The notes: generated by a model from the sequence alone, not told the origin. A DNA stretch of 48,470 nucleotides from Actinotignum schaalii (GCF_028864145.1 NZ_JARBHJ010000014.1:1-48470); one strand, 5' to 3'; shown: positions 11,706 to 21,000, numbered from the stretch's first letter. Made by a program: numbers and translations.

Positions 11706-13211
11706 ATGGCCGCACGCCACCATGCTTCGTCTCGCGCTCGCGCCACCGATCACCACACCGCGCTGGCGCGCAGTCTCACCTCCCCGCAAATCGCCATGAT
11801 TGCCCTGTCCGGGGCGCTGGGAACCGGGCTGTTCCTCGGCGCGGGCGCCACGATTTCGCTGGCGGGGCCGGCCACGATTATTTCCTACGCGCTGGCCGGG
11901 TTGCTGGCGCTCTCGGTGGTGTGGGCGCTGGCGGAGATGGTCAGCGCGCATCCCGTTCCCGGCGGGCACGGCACCATTGCGGGGGCATACCTGGGGAATC
12001 TGGGGGCCTTTGTGACGCGCTGGAATCTGGCGGTCACCTATATCGTGGCGGTGGGCGCGGAGGTGACCGCGGGGGCGAAATATTTGCAGCATTGGCTGCC
12101 CCAGCTTAATAGCGCGGTGGGGACGGTGGCCTGTTCCCTCTTTATTGTGGGGCTGAATATGGCCACCGTGCGGCTCTACGGCACGGCCGAATACTGGTTC
12201 TCCATGATTAAAGTGGCGGCTATTTCGGTCTTTATTCTTCTTGGCCTCATTATTATTTTTGTGGGGCTGCCGGCGAGCGAGCCGGTGGGACTGGTCAATC
12301 TCACCGAGCACGGCGGGTTTATGCCGCTGGGTGCCGGCTCGGTCTTTATCGCCGCGTGCATGGCCGTTTTTTCTTTCGGCGGTATCGAAACGGTATCCGT
12401 CACGGCCGCGGAGTCCGGGAATCCCCGTTACGATATTCCGCGCGCGGCCCACACCATGATTTGGCGCCTGCTGCTCTTCTACGTGGGCGCGATTGCGGTG
12501 GTAGTGGCGATGCAGCCGTGGACGGTGACCGCCGAGCCGCTCCACGATATTTCGCAATCGCCTTTCGTGCACGCGCTGGACGCCGCGGCAATTCCGGCGG
12601 CCGGGCATATTATGAACGCGGTGCTGCTGGTGGCGGCGCTGAGCGCGGCGAACGGGTGCCTCTACACCTCCTCGCGGATGATTCACGCGCTGGCCACCGA
12701 CCGCATGGCCCCCGCTTTCGCGGCGCGCACCACCCCGAAAGGCACCCCGCGCGGCGCGGTCATGCTCGCGATGGTGGGGATGGTGGTCGCCTGTATTTTG
12801 GCGCTCACGTCCCCGCAGGCCGGCTTCTCGTATTTGTACGGCTGCGCCACGGTGGGGACCCTGCTCACCTGGGCTTTAGTAATGGCCACCCATATTGCTT
12901 TTCGACGACGCCGCCAGCAACTGGGACTCGAGCTCCCTCCGGCTCGCCTCTGGGGCGCCCCGGTAACGAACCTGGCGGTCATGGCCGGTTGCCTGGCGAT
13001 TTTCGTGGCGCTGTTCTGGCTCATGCCGGTAGCCTGGTATGCCGGGCTGCCCTACCTGGGTATCCTTCTTCTTATCTACGTTTTCCTGGACCGGATGCGC
13101 GGTCTGCCCGCCCCGCGAGACCTGGCCGGGGAGGAAGCGGCACGGGAGCGGAAAGGCGCGGGCGGTGGGCAAACCGCGGGCGGCGCGCCCGGCGGTGATT
13201 GGCTGCGTTGA
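11706..13211 (+). CDS. Amino-acid permease (APC superfamily, AAT type)
   Basis: A 501-aa integral membrane protein with about twelve hydrophobic segments. The first segment contains IAMIALSGALGTGLFLGAG, the substrate and cation-binding signature of the amino acid transporter family (GABA, proline, aromatic or basic amino acid permeases). FSFGGIETVSVTAAESGNPRYDIPRA is the family's conserved loop around helix 6. It should import an amino acid by proton symport; substrate cannot be assigned. The long open frame upstream is not needed: ATG 11706 follows GAAGGGAAG and the short positively charged N-terminus fits. It is divergent from pdtaS. Confidence 0.88.
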   Translation: MAARHHASSRARATDHHTALARSLTSPQIAMIALSGALGTGLFLGAGATISLAGPATIISYALAGLLALSVVWALAEMVSAHPVPGGHGTIAGAYLGNLGAFVTRWNLAVTYIVAVGAEVTAGAKYLQHWLPQLNSAVGTVACSLFIVGLNMATVRLYGTAEYWFSMIKVAAISVFILLGLIIIFVGLPASEPVGLVNLTEHGGFMPLGAGSVFIAACMAVFSFGGIETVSVTAAESGNPRYDIPRAAHTMIWRLLLFYVGAIAVVVAMQPWTVTAEPLHDISQSPFVHALDAAAIPAAGHIMNAVLLVAALSAANGCLYTSSRMIHALATDRMAPAFAARTTPKGTPRGAVMLAMVGMVVACILALTSPQAGFSYLYGCATVGTLLTWALVMATHIAFRRRRQQLGLELPPARLWGAPVTNLAVMAGCLAIFVALFWLMPVAWYAGLPYLGILLLIYVFLDRMRGLPAPRDLAGEEAARERKGAGGGQTAGGAPGGDWLR

Positions 13212-13289
13212 AATTGCCTACCGGTTGCTGGTGCGAGAGCGAGAGCGAGAACGGGCCGAAAACGGCATAGACGCTGATACACGAATAAG

Positions 13290-13918
13290 GATGTAGATAT
13301 TGGGTGATCCGATAACAGCTACCAGACCACTCACCTTGGTGTGGCGTAATCGTTCCTTGGCGCCCAATTGTTGGTGGCGCACAATTAGCTGCGGCAGTTT
13401 ACGATCATTTCTCCGGGGTGATCGTTGAGCGAGTCGGTCGGCGAGCAGGTCTTCTCCTGGCTTTCGGATACGGCGTCGTCGGATTCATCTTGATGACCAT
13501 TCCCCACACCATATGTGTGATCAGCGGTTTCACATTGGTGATTGTCAGCATGTTTGCGCGTGGACCCATCACTCGGGCAGTTGCCAACAAGGAAATTCCG
13601 AGCGAGCGCCGTGCGACGGTTTTAAACGTTGCAAGCACACTGGGAAGTCTCATTGGAATCCTCATCAACCCGATCATTGGCTGGGGCGCAGATCGGAGTC
13701 CAGTGGTGACAGTGTTCGGAATAGCAATCGTTCTTTTCATCGTCATGCTGACGTGGATTCCGATCGCAAATCGTTACGTTCAGGTCGAGGAAACGGAAGA
13801 GTAGGAGGCTATCTTTGAGCCGTACATGTCCAAGATTCTAGGCAGAGGCAAGATTGCCCTCCGGTTACCAAATTCCACGAGCCTTACCTACACCTCGCGT
13901 ATTTTATCGATGTAGATA
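13290..13918. repeat. 10-bp direct repeats bracketing a transporter fragment
   Basis: GATGTAGATA occurs at 13290-13299 and again at 13909-13918, on either side of the truncated MFS gene. This may be a footprint of an insertion or recombination event, or chance; no terminal inverted repeats or transposase are present. Confidence 0.25.
13316..13804 (+). pseudogene. 3' fragment of an MFS transporter
   Basis: The reading frame from 13316 (stop codon just upstream) encodes a C-terminal piece of a major facilitator transporter: FSGVIVERVGRRAG resembles the conserved loop after a transmembrane helix, followed by about four hydrophobic segments (GLLLAFGYGVVGFILMTIP, then VISGFTLVIVSMF and two more) and a charged tail VQVEETEE. 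A full transporter has twelve helices, so the N-terminal two thirds are missing, and no good start codon with a ribosome site is present (the first possible is GTG 13418). GC is lower than in the neighbours. I read it as a remnant of an acquired gene; whether it is expressed is unknown. Confidence 0.65.
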
Positions 13919-14038
13919 CCCCGATTATTTGGTTACACAAAAATTCCACGTGTGCTACGCCCAAGCATCGCTCCGGTTCTGCGCTGAAAAAAGCGGCCGT
14001 GCTTCCCTCCTGTCACACTCATGCGGGAAAATATAGCC
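13805..14038. other. Spacer without recognised gene
   Basis: About 230 bases between the MFS fragment and the DUF2505 gene. GC is lower than in the surroundings. I see no open frame, tRNA or strong hairpin; the only feature is the right copy of the 10-bp repeat at 13909-13918. The region is consistent with decay after an insertion. Confidence 0.5.
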
Positions 14039-14497
14039 ATGCAATTTTCACATTCTTATGAGATCGACGCCCCCGCGAGCGCCGTCGCCGCTGTCCTCAT
14101 GTCCGAAGAACTCGCCGACCGTCGCCTCGCCGCGCTCCGCACGAAACCGTCCTCTTTCACGCCCGGCGCGGAACGCGCGATCCTTACGGTGCAGGTGGAT
14201 GCTGAGCAGCTTCCCGCGCAGGCGCGGCGTTTTCTTTCTTCCGGTTTAGCTGCCAGCATCGTCTTTACCCGTTCCGGGAACGACGTCGCAGCGCAGCTGG
14301 AAGCCAAACTTCCCGTCCGCGCCAGCGCTGATTTCCAGGTTGCCGGGGAGGGGCCTGCCACGGTCACGGTGACCGGGGACGTGCAGGTCTCCATTCCTTT
14401 CGTCGGCAAGAAAATCGAAGAGAAGGTGGCCCAGTACGCCGCGAAAGTGGTGGAGCGCGACGCCGCGCTTATCCGCGAGATCATCGCGCAAAACTAG
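14039..14497 (+). CDS. DUF2505 family protein (START/SRPBCC-like)
   Basis: The 152-aa protein begins MQFSHSYEIDAPASAV and ends with the helix KKIEEKVAQYAAKVVERDAALI, the pattern of actinobacterial DUF2505 proteins. These have a Bet v1/START-like fold that may bind a hydrophobic ligand; no reaction is known. There is no signal peptide or membrane segment. ATG 14039 is preceded by a weak GGGAAAA; an ATG 18 nt upstream (14021) is an alternative that adds only six residues. A hairpin follows the gene. Confidence 0.8.
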   Translation: MQFSHSYEIDAPASAVAAVLMSEELADRRLAALRTKPSSFTPGAERAILTVQVDAEQLPAQARRFLSSGLAASIVFTRSGNDVAAQLEAKLPVRASADFQVAGEGPATVTVTGDVQVSIPFVGKKIEEKVAQYAAKVVERDAALIREIIAQN

Positions 14498-14505
14498 GGA
14501 GTTCG

Positions 14506-14542
14506 CCCGGCATACCACCTTTCCTGGAACTGCCTTGCCGGG
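14506..14542 (+). terminator. Candidate terminator after the DUF2505 gene
   Basis: Perfect 7-bp inverted repeat CCCGGCA (14506-14512) and TGCCGGG (14536-14542), followed by TAACTTTT. The loop is long (23 nt), so moderate confidence. Confidence 0.4.
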
Positions 14543-14593
14543 TAACTTTTCGCAGCCAATTTTTCTGTCGGAGTCACCACGTAGGATGGGTTC

Positions 14594-15394
14594 ATGATTA
14601 ATCGCCAATATGAAGATCTGCTTGCCGATATCCTCGCCAACGGAACTCGCAAGGGGGACCGCACCGGCACGGGTACCCTCTCTGTCTTCGGGCGCCAGCT
14701 GCGCTATCACCTGGCGGATGGTTTCCCGCGTATCACCACGAAGTTTGTGGCGATGAAGCCCATCAAGGGGGAGCTGCTGTGGTTCTTACGCGGCTCTACC
14801 AATATTGACTGGTTGCAACGCAATGGCATCACCATCTGGGATGAATGGGCTGATGAAAATGGTGAGCTCGGCCCGGTTTACGGCTACCAGTGGCGTAGCT
14901 GGCCCGCACCAGATGGCCGGCATATCGATCAGATCGCCCAGCTTTTGGAAACCCTGCGAACCAATCCGGATTCGCGGCGCATGATCGTTTCCGCTTGGAA
15001 TGTGGCGGATCTGGATAAGATGGCTCTCCAGCCCTGCCATGCGTTCTTCCAGTTCTATGTGGCAGATGGCAAGCTTTCCTGCCAGCTCTACCAGCGCAGT
15101 GCGGATATGTTCCTCGGGGTGCCTTTCAATATCGCCTCCTATTCTCTCCTCACCCATATGATCGCCCAGCAGGTTGGCCTGGATGTTGGTGATTTCGTGT
15201 GGACGGGCGGGGATTGCCATATCTATCTCAACCACCTCGATCAGGTGCGTGAACAGATCAGCCGCGAACCTTATCCCTTCCCCACCCTGGAACTGCGCAA
15301 AGCGGATTCGCTCTTCTCTTATGAGATGGATGATATTTCCGCGGCGGAAGGCTACCAGCACCACCCCAAACTCACCGGCGCAGTCTCGGTTTAG
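14594..15394 (+). CDS. thyA: Thymidylate synthase
   Basis: Methylates dUMP to dTMP using methylenetetrahydrofolate, which leaves dihydrofolate. The 266-aa length is that of the short E. coli type. The catalytic cysteine is Cys148 in [11 protein letters not shown]; the folate and dUMP-binding segments [34 protein letters not shown] and the phosphate-site arginines RRMIVSAWN are all present. A TAGGAT box ends 6 nt before the ATG, so the transcript may be leaderless. thyA is followed at once by the dihydrofolate reductase that recycles its folate product. Confidence 0.97.
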   Translation: MINRQYEDLLADILANGTRKGDRTGTGTLSVFGRQLRYHLADGFPRITTKFVAMKPIKGELLWFLRGSTNIDWLQRNGITIWDEWADENGELGPVYGYQWRSWPAPDGRHIDQIAQLLETLRTNPDSRRMIVSAWNVADLDKMALQPCHAFFQFYVADGKLSCQLYQRSADMFLGVPFNIASYSLLTHMIAQQVGLDVGDFVWTGGDCHIYLNHLDQVREQISREPYPFPTLELRKADSLFSYEMDDISAAEGYQHHPKLTGAVSV

Positions 15395-15402
15395 GAGGCA
15401 GA

Positions 15403-15960
15403 ATGCTCATTGCACAAATCTGGGCGGAAGCGCATGATCACGCCCTCGCAAAGGGCTTGCGCCTGCCCTGGAATGTTCCGGAAGATTCGGCCTTCTTCCG
15501 GGCAGCGGTCCGCGGGCGGCCCGTCATGATGGGGCGGAAAACCTGGATCTCGGCGGGGCGGCGGCCCATGCCCCACTCCCCCACCATCGTGGTGAGCACC
15601 CAGCAAGATTTCGAGGTTCCCGGTGCGCAACTAGCCACACATCTCGATGAAGCTTTCGCGCTGGCCCGCGCTACCGGAGCGGATGCGGCTTGGGTATGCG
15701 GGGGCGCCGGGATCTATGCCGAAACCCGGGAATGCTCGCACATACTCATCCGTACCGTTATCGATGCCGATGTGGATGCCGATATTTTCGCGCCCGCCAT
15801 CGGCCCGGGCTGGGAACTCCGGCTGCGCTCACCCGGAAACGATTGGCATACCTCGCGCGCTGGGCTGCGCTATCGATACGAAGCCTGGGCTCGCCCCGGT
15901 GTTGCTATCCCGCAGAATCTGCTTCCCGCTACCCCGGATGCGGCCTGGCAGGTGGCCTAA
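15403..15960 (+). CDS. folA: Dihydrofolate reductase
   Basis: Reduces dihydrofolate to tetrahydrofolate with NADPH, regenerating the cofactor used by ThyA directly upstream (8-nt gap). The 185-aa protein shows the DHFR pattern: LPWNVPEDSAFFR (substrate site, with acidic Asp/Glu in helix B), GRPVMMGRKTW (NADPH site) and the WVCGGAGIYAETRE cofactor segment. The usual Met-20 loop is present as AKGLRLPW. TAGGAGG at the end of thyA is the ribosome site, so translation is coupled. The C-terminal ~25 residues (after YRYEAWARP) extend past most DHFRs. Confidence 0.95.
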   Translation: MLIAQIWAEAHDHALAKGLRLPWNVPEDSAFFRAAVRGRPVMMGRKTWISAGRRPMPHSPTIVVSTQQDFEVPGAQLATHLDEAFALARATGADAAWVCGGAGIYAETRECSHILIRTVIDADVDADIFAPAIGPGWELRLRSPGNDWHTSRAGLRYRYEAWARPGVAIPQNLLPATPDAAWQVA

Positions 15961-16896
15961 ATGCCGCGCGCGGGTGCCTTCTACCGCGGTCTGCAGAGTG
16001 CACGTACAGCGCGTGCTGCCGTGGCACTCAGCTGTGTGGCGTGCACACCCGCCAGCGATGCCGGTGGCCCACCCTCTCCCACCCCGCGGCCCATCACCGC
16101 CATCGTGCAGCTAGGTGATTCTTTTTCCTCCGGTAACGGGGCAGGCAACTACGAAGAAGATACCTGCCGGCGTTCCCCGGATAACTACTCGGCCCCGCTC
16201 GCCCGCGAACTCGGTGCCAGCTACACCAACGCCTCGTGTTCCGGGGCGCGCACATCCGATATTGCCGAACAAGTCAGCGCCGTCACTCCCGATACCTCGG
16301 TCGTTTTCCTCACCGCCGGCGGCAACAACGCCAACTTCGCCCGGATTATCAGCTCATGTTTCGTGCTCCGTACCCCGAATAGCTGCGAAGATGCCATGAA
16401 CAAGGCCACCGCGGCACTTCCGGCTATCGAAGAAGCCACCGTAGAGATCCTGCGGGCCATCGATACCGCCTCCCAGGGCCAGGCCACCGCTATCCTGGTC
16501 GGCTACCCGCGGCTCTTCGCTGAACACTCCTACCTCATCCCGCCGGTGGCGGAAAGTTACGGTGCGGGGGCTACACTCGCCCGGCTCCAGGATGCTGCGG
16601 ATGCCCTGCAAGAACGCGCGGCCGCCCAATTGCGGGAAGAAACCAGCTCCGCGCGTTTCCTCTTTGCCTCCACCCAGGAGCTATTCGCCGGGCACGAACC
16701 GCGTGCGCAAGCTTTCCACGATAATGAAGAAGCCTGGCTGGTCTCCCCCTTCTCATCCTCCGATGTTCGAGCGTGGATGCATCCCACCGCGCACGGCTAC
16801 CACGTCGAAGCTACCTACCTGCGCGAACTCCTCGCCCGTGCCGGCTTCGCCATCCCCGCTAGCCCCGCTAGCCCCGAAAGTACGCCGCTCCCCTAG
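15961..16896 (+). CDS. Secreted SGNH/GDSL-type hydrolase
   Basis: A 311-aa protein with the SGNH hydrolase blocks: block I GDSFSSGNG (catalytic Ser), block III TAGGNNANFA, and block V WMHPTAHGYHVE (catalytic His). Such enzymes cleave esters of lipids or acylated polysaccharides; similar secreted forms occur in mycobacteria and related genera. The N-terminus has a short basic region and an AAVALSCVACTPASDAG segment that could be a signal peptide; the Cys context does not match a standard lipobox. Its ATG follows directly on the folA stop (TAAATG), so it is coupled to thyA-folA although its role is unrelated to folate. Four or more Cys in the mature part suggest disulfides outside the cell. Confidence 0.85.
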   Translation: MPRAGAFYRGLQSARTARAAVALSCVACTPASDAGGPPSPTPRPITAIVQLGDSFSSGNGAGNYEEDTCRRSPDNYSAPLARELGASYTNASCSGARTSDIAEQVSAVTPDTSVVFLTAGGNNANFARIISSCFVLRTPNSCEDAMNKATAALPAIEEATVEILRAIDTASQGQATAILVGYPRLFAEHSYLIPPVAESYGAGATLARLQDAADALQERAAAQLREETSSARFLFASTQELFAGHEPRAQAFHDNEEAWLVSPFSSSDVRAWMHPTAHGYHVEATYLRELLARAGFAIPASPASPESTPLP

Positions 16897-16918
16897 AGGT
16901 ACACCTAGCGCCGGACAC

Positions 16919-18385
16919 CTAGCGAGCTTCCGGCTTGGTCATCGCTGCGGGATTCACCCAGGCATCGAAATCCGCCGCACTCACCTCTCCCGAAGCTAAG
17001 GCGACGTCGCGCAGCGAACTCCCGGTGGCCTGGGCGGCGCGAGCCAGCTTGGCTGCGGCGTCGTACCCGATATGAGGGGCGAGTGCCGTGACCAGCATGA
17101 GGTTGCGATCCAGGTGCGCGGAGATGACATCGGTGCGCGGGGCGATGCCGGCCGCGCAGAAACGTTCGAAAGTGCGCAGGGCGTCACCGAGCAAACGCAC
17201 GGCCTCCAGCACCGAAAACACCATGACCGGCTTGTACACATTGAGCTGGAAATTCCCTTGCGAGCCGGCGAAAGCCACCGCGGCGTCGTAACCAAAAACC
17301 GCGACGCACACCTGCGTAAGGGCCTCCGCCTGCGTCGGATTCACCTTGCCCGGCATAATCGAAGAACCCGGCTCGTTATCCGGAATCGCGATCTCACCGA
17401 TACCGGTTCGCGGGCCAGAAGCATACCAGCGGATATCGTTCGCGATCTTCATGGCTGCCCCAGCCAACGTGCGCAGGCTCGCGGAAAAAGCCACGAGGTC
17501 ATCGTGCGCGGCCAGAGCCGCGGGAAGATTCTCCGCCGGGCGGAAAGGCAAACCGGTAGCTTCCTCGAACAGCTCGCACACCCGCGCCGCGAAACACGGA
17601 TGGGAATTCAGACCGGTGCCCACCGCGGTCCCGCCGAGCGCCACCTGGTACAGACCCGCAACGCTGGCCCGCACCCCCGCGAGCGCGCCCTCCAGCTGCG
17701 CCGCCCAGCTGCCCACCACCTGATCCCAGCGGATCGGGGTGGCATCCTGAAGATGGGTCCGCCCCACCATCACTACATCAGAAAACTGGCGAGCGCGGGC
17801 ATGTAGTGTAGCCGCCAGGCTCTCCACCGCCGGGATGAGGTGACGGTGCGTCTCCCGAGCCACCGCCACGTACATCGCGGTCGGGAACACATCGTTGGAC
17901 GACTGGCCCTTATTGACGTGGTCATTGGGGTGAACCGGGCTTTTGCCGCCGCGCTGGCCGGTGGCAATTTCATTCGCGCGGGCGGCAATCACCTCATTGG
18001 CGTTCATATTTGTTTGGGTGCCCGAACCGGTCTGGAACACCTTGAGGGGGAATTCCGCGTCAAGAACCCCCTCGGCAACCTCGCTGGCGGCCGCTGTGAT
18101 AAGGGAAACAAGCTGCTCGTCCAGCACCCCGAGCTCACCGTTGGCGCGGGCGGCCGCACCTTTGAGCAACCCGAACGCGTGGATCAGGGGACCACCCCAG
18201 ATGTAACGTTCCCCACCGATGGGGAAATGCTGGAGCGAGCGAGCCGTCTGCGCGCCCCAATAGTGCGCGGCGGGCACCGCAACCGGGCCCATCGAATCCG
18301 TTTCCGTGCGGGTGAGCTGATCCGCGCCCGTGAGCTGATCCACGCGAGTGCGGCGATTCGTGCCGGTGAGCTGATCTTTCGTCAT
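16919..18385 (-). CDS. fumC: Class II fumarate hydratase
   Basis: Interconverts fumarate and malate in the TCA cycle. At 488 aa it is slightly longer than usual. The family signature [13 protein letters not shown] is present with the catalytic Ser loop, as are [13 protein letters not shown] and the active-site His in [14 protein letters not shown]. The first ~28 residues are a repetitive DQLTG/TR-rich extension before [16 protein letters not shown], where typical FumC begins. I place the start at ATG 18385; the ribosome site is weak, so an internal GTG start within the repeats is possible. It is convergent with the SGNH hydrolase (22 bp apart). Confidence 0.95.
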   Translation of the reverse strand: MTKDQLTGTNRRTRVDQLTGADQLTRTETDSMGPVAVPAAHYWGAQTARSLQHFPIGGERYIWGGPLIHAFGLLKGAAARANGELGVLDEQLVSLITAAASEVAEGVLDAEFPLKVFQTGSGTQTNMNANEVIAARANEIATGQRGGKSPVHPNDHVNKGQSSNDVFPTAMYVAVARETHRHLIPAVESLAATLHARARQFSDVVMVGRTHLQDATPIRWDQVVGSWAAQLEGALAGVRASVAGLYQVALGGTAVGTGLNSHPCFAARVCELFEEATGLPFRPAENLPAALAAHDDLVAFSASLRTLAGAAMKIANDIRWYASGPRTGIGEIAIPDNEPGSSIMPGKVNPTQAEALTQVCVAVFGYDAAVAFAGSQGNFQLNVYKPVMVFSVLEAVRLLGDALRTFERFCAAGIAPRTDVISAHLDRNLMLVTALAPHIGYDAAAKLARAAQATGSSLRDVALASGEVSAADFDAWVNPAAMTKPEAR

Positions 18386-18588
18386 GATTCCAAGGGTAGC
18401 GCCTATCCGGGCGGGAACGGCCAGGCCATCTGGGTTGTTACCACCGTGCCGACCGTCGCCTTTGCGAAGCCAGAGTGGCATCGCTCACGCTCACGGTATT
18501 TAGCCAGGAAAGACCGCCGTGGGCCGGTCATAAACATCTGCGCGCGCCGTGTTTATTAGGTAAAGTCAGGCGCGGACAAAGGAGGGGC

Positions 18589-19377
18589 ATGGCTACGGAG
18601 CGGCGGCGCGGTTCGCGGGCACTTGATACCCCCACGCGCGGCAAACGCGCCTCCAAGCCCGCGCCTTCTTCCACCACGGAAAAAGCCTCGCTCCGGGACG
18701 AGCGTGACCAGCTGCGCGCGGAGTGCGAGAAGTTGCGCGCAGAGCACAAGAAGCTTCGCGATGAAGGCACCGCGCTCCGCCACGAAGCGGAACTGTTGCG
18801 CACGGAAAATTCGCAGCTGCGCGGCGAGCGCGAGGGTGCGCGGGCGGAGGTCGCCACTTTCCAGACCCGCGTGACCGAGCTAGAGGGCCTGGTGGCGGAT
18901 TTGCGCCGTCGTGAAAAAGAGTTGGAAGCGGGCGTGGTGTACGCCTCGGGCGTGGAACAAAGTGCCGTGACTGCGCAGGCCCGCAGCGAGGACGCGATGC
19001 GACGCGCGGCCCGCCTGGTTGCGCGCGTGCGTAGTTTAGAGCAGCAGCTAGAAGAAGAACGACGGCGCTACGCGGCCCTCGAGGCGGCGGGTCGGGCTCG
19101 GGAAGCACGCCTGACCGTGGATTCGGCGCGCACCTCCGCCGCGCATGAGGAACGTTACACCAGCCAGATCCGCACTCTTGAGGTGCAGCTGCGCGAGGCT
19201 CAAGCGCAGCTGGCCGCCGCCCGCGTCCAGCTGGACACCGGCGAAGATGAGCTGGCCGAAGCCCGTACGGAGCTAGGCGAGGCCCGCTCCCAAGCGCAAA
19301 CCCAGCGCTACCTGAGCCTCGGGCTGGGAGGACTCGCGGCAGCGCTGGGTATTGCTCTACTCATTGTGCTTCTCTAG
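18589..19377 (+). CDS. Tail-anchored coiled-coil protein of unknown function
   Basis: The 262-aa protein has a basic, Ser/Thr-rich N-terminus (residues 1-35), then about 190 residues of heptad-like Leu/Ala/Glu/Arg sequence (for example LRDERDQLRAECEKLRAE) predicted to form a long coiled coil, and one C-terminal hydrophobic helix (LGLGGLAAALGIALLIVLL) ending at the last residue. This suggests a rod anchored in the cytoplasmic membrane by its tail, with the rod inside the cell. A role in cell-wall growth or division scaffolding would be a guess. Start: ATG 18589 with AAAGGAGGGG. It is the last high-GC gene before the low-GC block. Confidence 0.75.
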   Translation: MATERRRGSRALDTPTRGKRASKPAPSSTTEKASLRDERDQLRAECEKLRAEHKKLRDEGTALRHEAELLRTENSQLRGEREGARAEVATFQTRVTELEGLVADLRRREKELEAGVVYASGVEQSAVTAQARSEDAMRRAARLVARVRSLEQQLEEERRRYAALEAAGRAREARLTVDSARTSAAHEERYTSQIRTLEVQLREAQAQLAAARVQLDTGEDELAEARTELGEARSQAQTQRYLSLGLGGLAAALGIALLIVLL

Positions 19378-19383
19378 TAAGAC

Positions 19384-19398
19384 GGCACGTTCAGTGCC
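19384..19398. terminator. Small hairpin at left edge of the island
   Basis: GGCAC (19384-19388), 5-nt loop, GTGCC (19394-19398), between the convergent coiled-coil and phosphorylase genes. Short stem and no long T-run, so weak. Confidence 0.3.
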
Positions 19399-19412
19399 TC
19401 AATGTATTGTGC

Positions 19413-20186
19413 TTATTCCAATGAAGCTAACACCTTCAGCGAAGTTTCCAATGTGGCATCAATAGCTTTTGTAACAATTTCACGATCAGGTTCGTAGGAG
19501 GTCATGTCCTCGTCCTCATCCTTGAGGGGATTGCCGTCGATGGCCAAGATCGCGCCCGATTTGACTCGGTGGATTGAAGCCGTAATGAATAGCGCAGCTA
19601 CCTCCATCTCAACTCCGATTGCCCCGGCATCGCGCCATTTTGGTTGGTCATTGCCAAGAATCGGACTCGGATAGAAGTTAGCGCTGGTAATAACTACTCC
19701 CGAATGCGTATTCAAGTCGGATTCTTCCGCGGTGTGCACAAGACTACTTGTAACCTGAAGATCAGGAACCGCAGGATAATTCATAGGAACGACAAGTTCT
19801 GTGTAGCCGTCACAGCGCACAGCACCAGTGACAACAAGAAGATCTCCGTCGACCACATCGCGCTGTACGCCACCCGCTGTACCAGCACGGATGATGTATT
19901 TTGCGCCGCCTCGACACAGCTCTTCAAAGCAGCACGCGGCCCCCGCAGCACCGACGCCATGCGAGGCAACCGTAATGAGTTTTCCTCCATATTCCCCAAC
20001 GTAGGAATGGTATTCGCGATTTTTTGCAATGGGCTTTGCGTTGGTAAGAAGACCAGCAGCTTTTGCCGCTCGATCTGGGTCACCAACGACCAAAACTCGA
20101 TCCGCAAGTTCCGCTACCGGGATTTTCGTGAGAGCCAACGTTTCATCCTGCCCCTGCCGAAGTGGAACATATTCATTCTTACTCAT
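19413..20186 (-). CDS. Nucleoside phosphorylase, uridine-phosphorylase-like (NP-I family)
   Basis: The 257-aa protein is a hexameric-type NP-I phosphorylase. VVGDPDRAAKAAGLL is the phosphate-binding start, RAGTAGGVQRDVVDGDLLVVTGAV the core, and AIGVEMEVAALF carries the ribose-contacting Glu-Met-Glu. It should split a nucleoside with phosphate to the base and (deoxy)ribose 1-phosphate. The QRD-GDL-TGAVR pattern is nearer to uridine phosphorylases than to DeoD, but purine substrates cannot be excluded. It ends the eleven-gene minus-strand unit; AAAGGAG precedes its ATG. Having two phosphorylases side by side suggests that pyrimidine and purine (or thio/deoxy) nucleosides are both handled. Confidence 0.85.
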   Translation of the reverse strand: MSKNEYVPLRQGQDETLALTKIPVAELADRVLVVGDPDRAAKAAGLLTNAKPIAKNREYHSYVGEYGGKLITVASHGVGAAGAACCFEELCRGGAKYIIRAGTAGGVQRDVVDGDLLVVTGAVRCDGYTELVVPMNYPAVPDLQVTSSLVHTAEESDLNTHSGVVITSANFYPSPILGNDQPKWRDAGAIGVEMEVAALFITASIHRVKSGAILAIDGNPLKDEDEDMTSYEPDREIVTKAIDATLETSLKVLASLE

Positions 20187-20205
20187 CTATTTCTCCTTTG
20201 AAATT

Positions 20206-21000
20206 CTAAATATCTGAAAGTGCATCGTGGCATGGGCAAGAAGGGTCCACCTCCAAGCGAGCTACAGTTTCCGCAAGTGCTTTTTTAATTCGAGGCTGTC
20301 CATCGGCCACGGTTCGCCACACCAAGCCCGCGGTAACCGGATCATCCTGAACGCCTTCAACTCCCGCATCCAGATCTGAAACAAACGAGAGATTGCAGAC
20401 ACACATCCCCAGTTCACGAGCCAAAGTCGTTTCCGGGTGTTGTGTCATTGAGATGACGGAGAACCCTAGTTTTTGGAACACCTGTGACTCTGCACGAGTG
20501 GAAAAGCGTGGCCCTTGGATAACCACTGCAGTTCCACCGTCATGGTATTTCTCTTGCAAGCTGTCCAACGCTGCTACCGCAGCATCGTGCAAACGAGGAC
20601 AGTATGGATCCGCTACCGACACATGGATAACCTTGGGTCCTTCGTAAAAGGTTTGATCCCGGCCCCAGGTGCGGTCAAAATACTGGTCCGTTATGACGAA
20701 GTCTCCCGGTGCGTAGTCAGCACGCAGAGACCCCACCACAGACGAGGTAACCAGCGTAGAAACACCAAGATTATGAAGCGCTTTGATATTTGCCCGGTAA
20801 TTAATCATATGGGGTGGAACGCCATGATCCTTACCGTGCCGTGTCATGAAAGCGACTTCTTTTCCTCCGATTTCTCCAATAGATACTGCAGACGAAGGCC
20901 TTCCATATTCAGTATCTACAACAACATGTTCTGGGTCCTCTAGAAGTTCATATAGTCCGGACCCACCAATGATTCCCACCTTTGGCATTTCTATCACCAT
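20206..21000 (-). CDS. mtnP: MtnP-like S-methyl-5'-thioadenosine / purine nucleoside phosphorylase
   Basis: Trimeric NP-I phosphorylase of the MTAP branch, 264 aa. Features: IIGGSGLYELLED at the N-terminus, MTRHGKDHGVPPHMINYRAN (phosphate and ribose site), IQGPRFSTRAES and MTQHPETTLARELGMC. MTAP enzymes release adenine from methylthioadenosine and give methylthioribose 1-phosphate; several also accept 5'-deoxyadenosine, adenosine or inosine. The ATG at 21000 overlaps the end of the SDR gene by 7 nt; an ATG four codons later is an equally good start. Paired with mtnA and a class II aldolase in the same unit, its product most likely feeds the isomerase. Confidence 0.88.
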   Translation of the reverse strand: MVIEMPKVGIIGGSGLYELLEDPEHVVVDTEYGRPSSAVSIGEIGGKEVAFMTRHGKDHGVPPHMINYRANIKALHNLGVSTLVTSSVVGSLRADYAPGDFVITDQYFDRTWGRDQTFYEGPKVIHVSVADPYCPRLHDAAVAALDSLQEKYHDGGTAVVIQGPRFSTRAESQVFQKLGFSVISMTQHPETTLARELGMCVCNLSFVSDLDAGVEGVQDDPVTAGLVWRTVADGQPRIKKALAETVARLEVDPSCPCHDALSDI

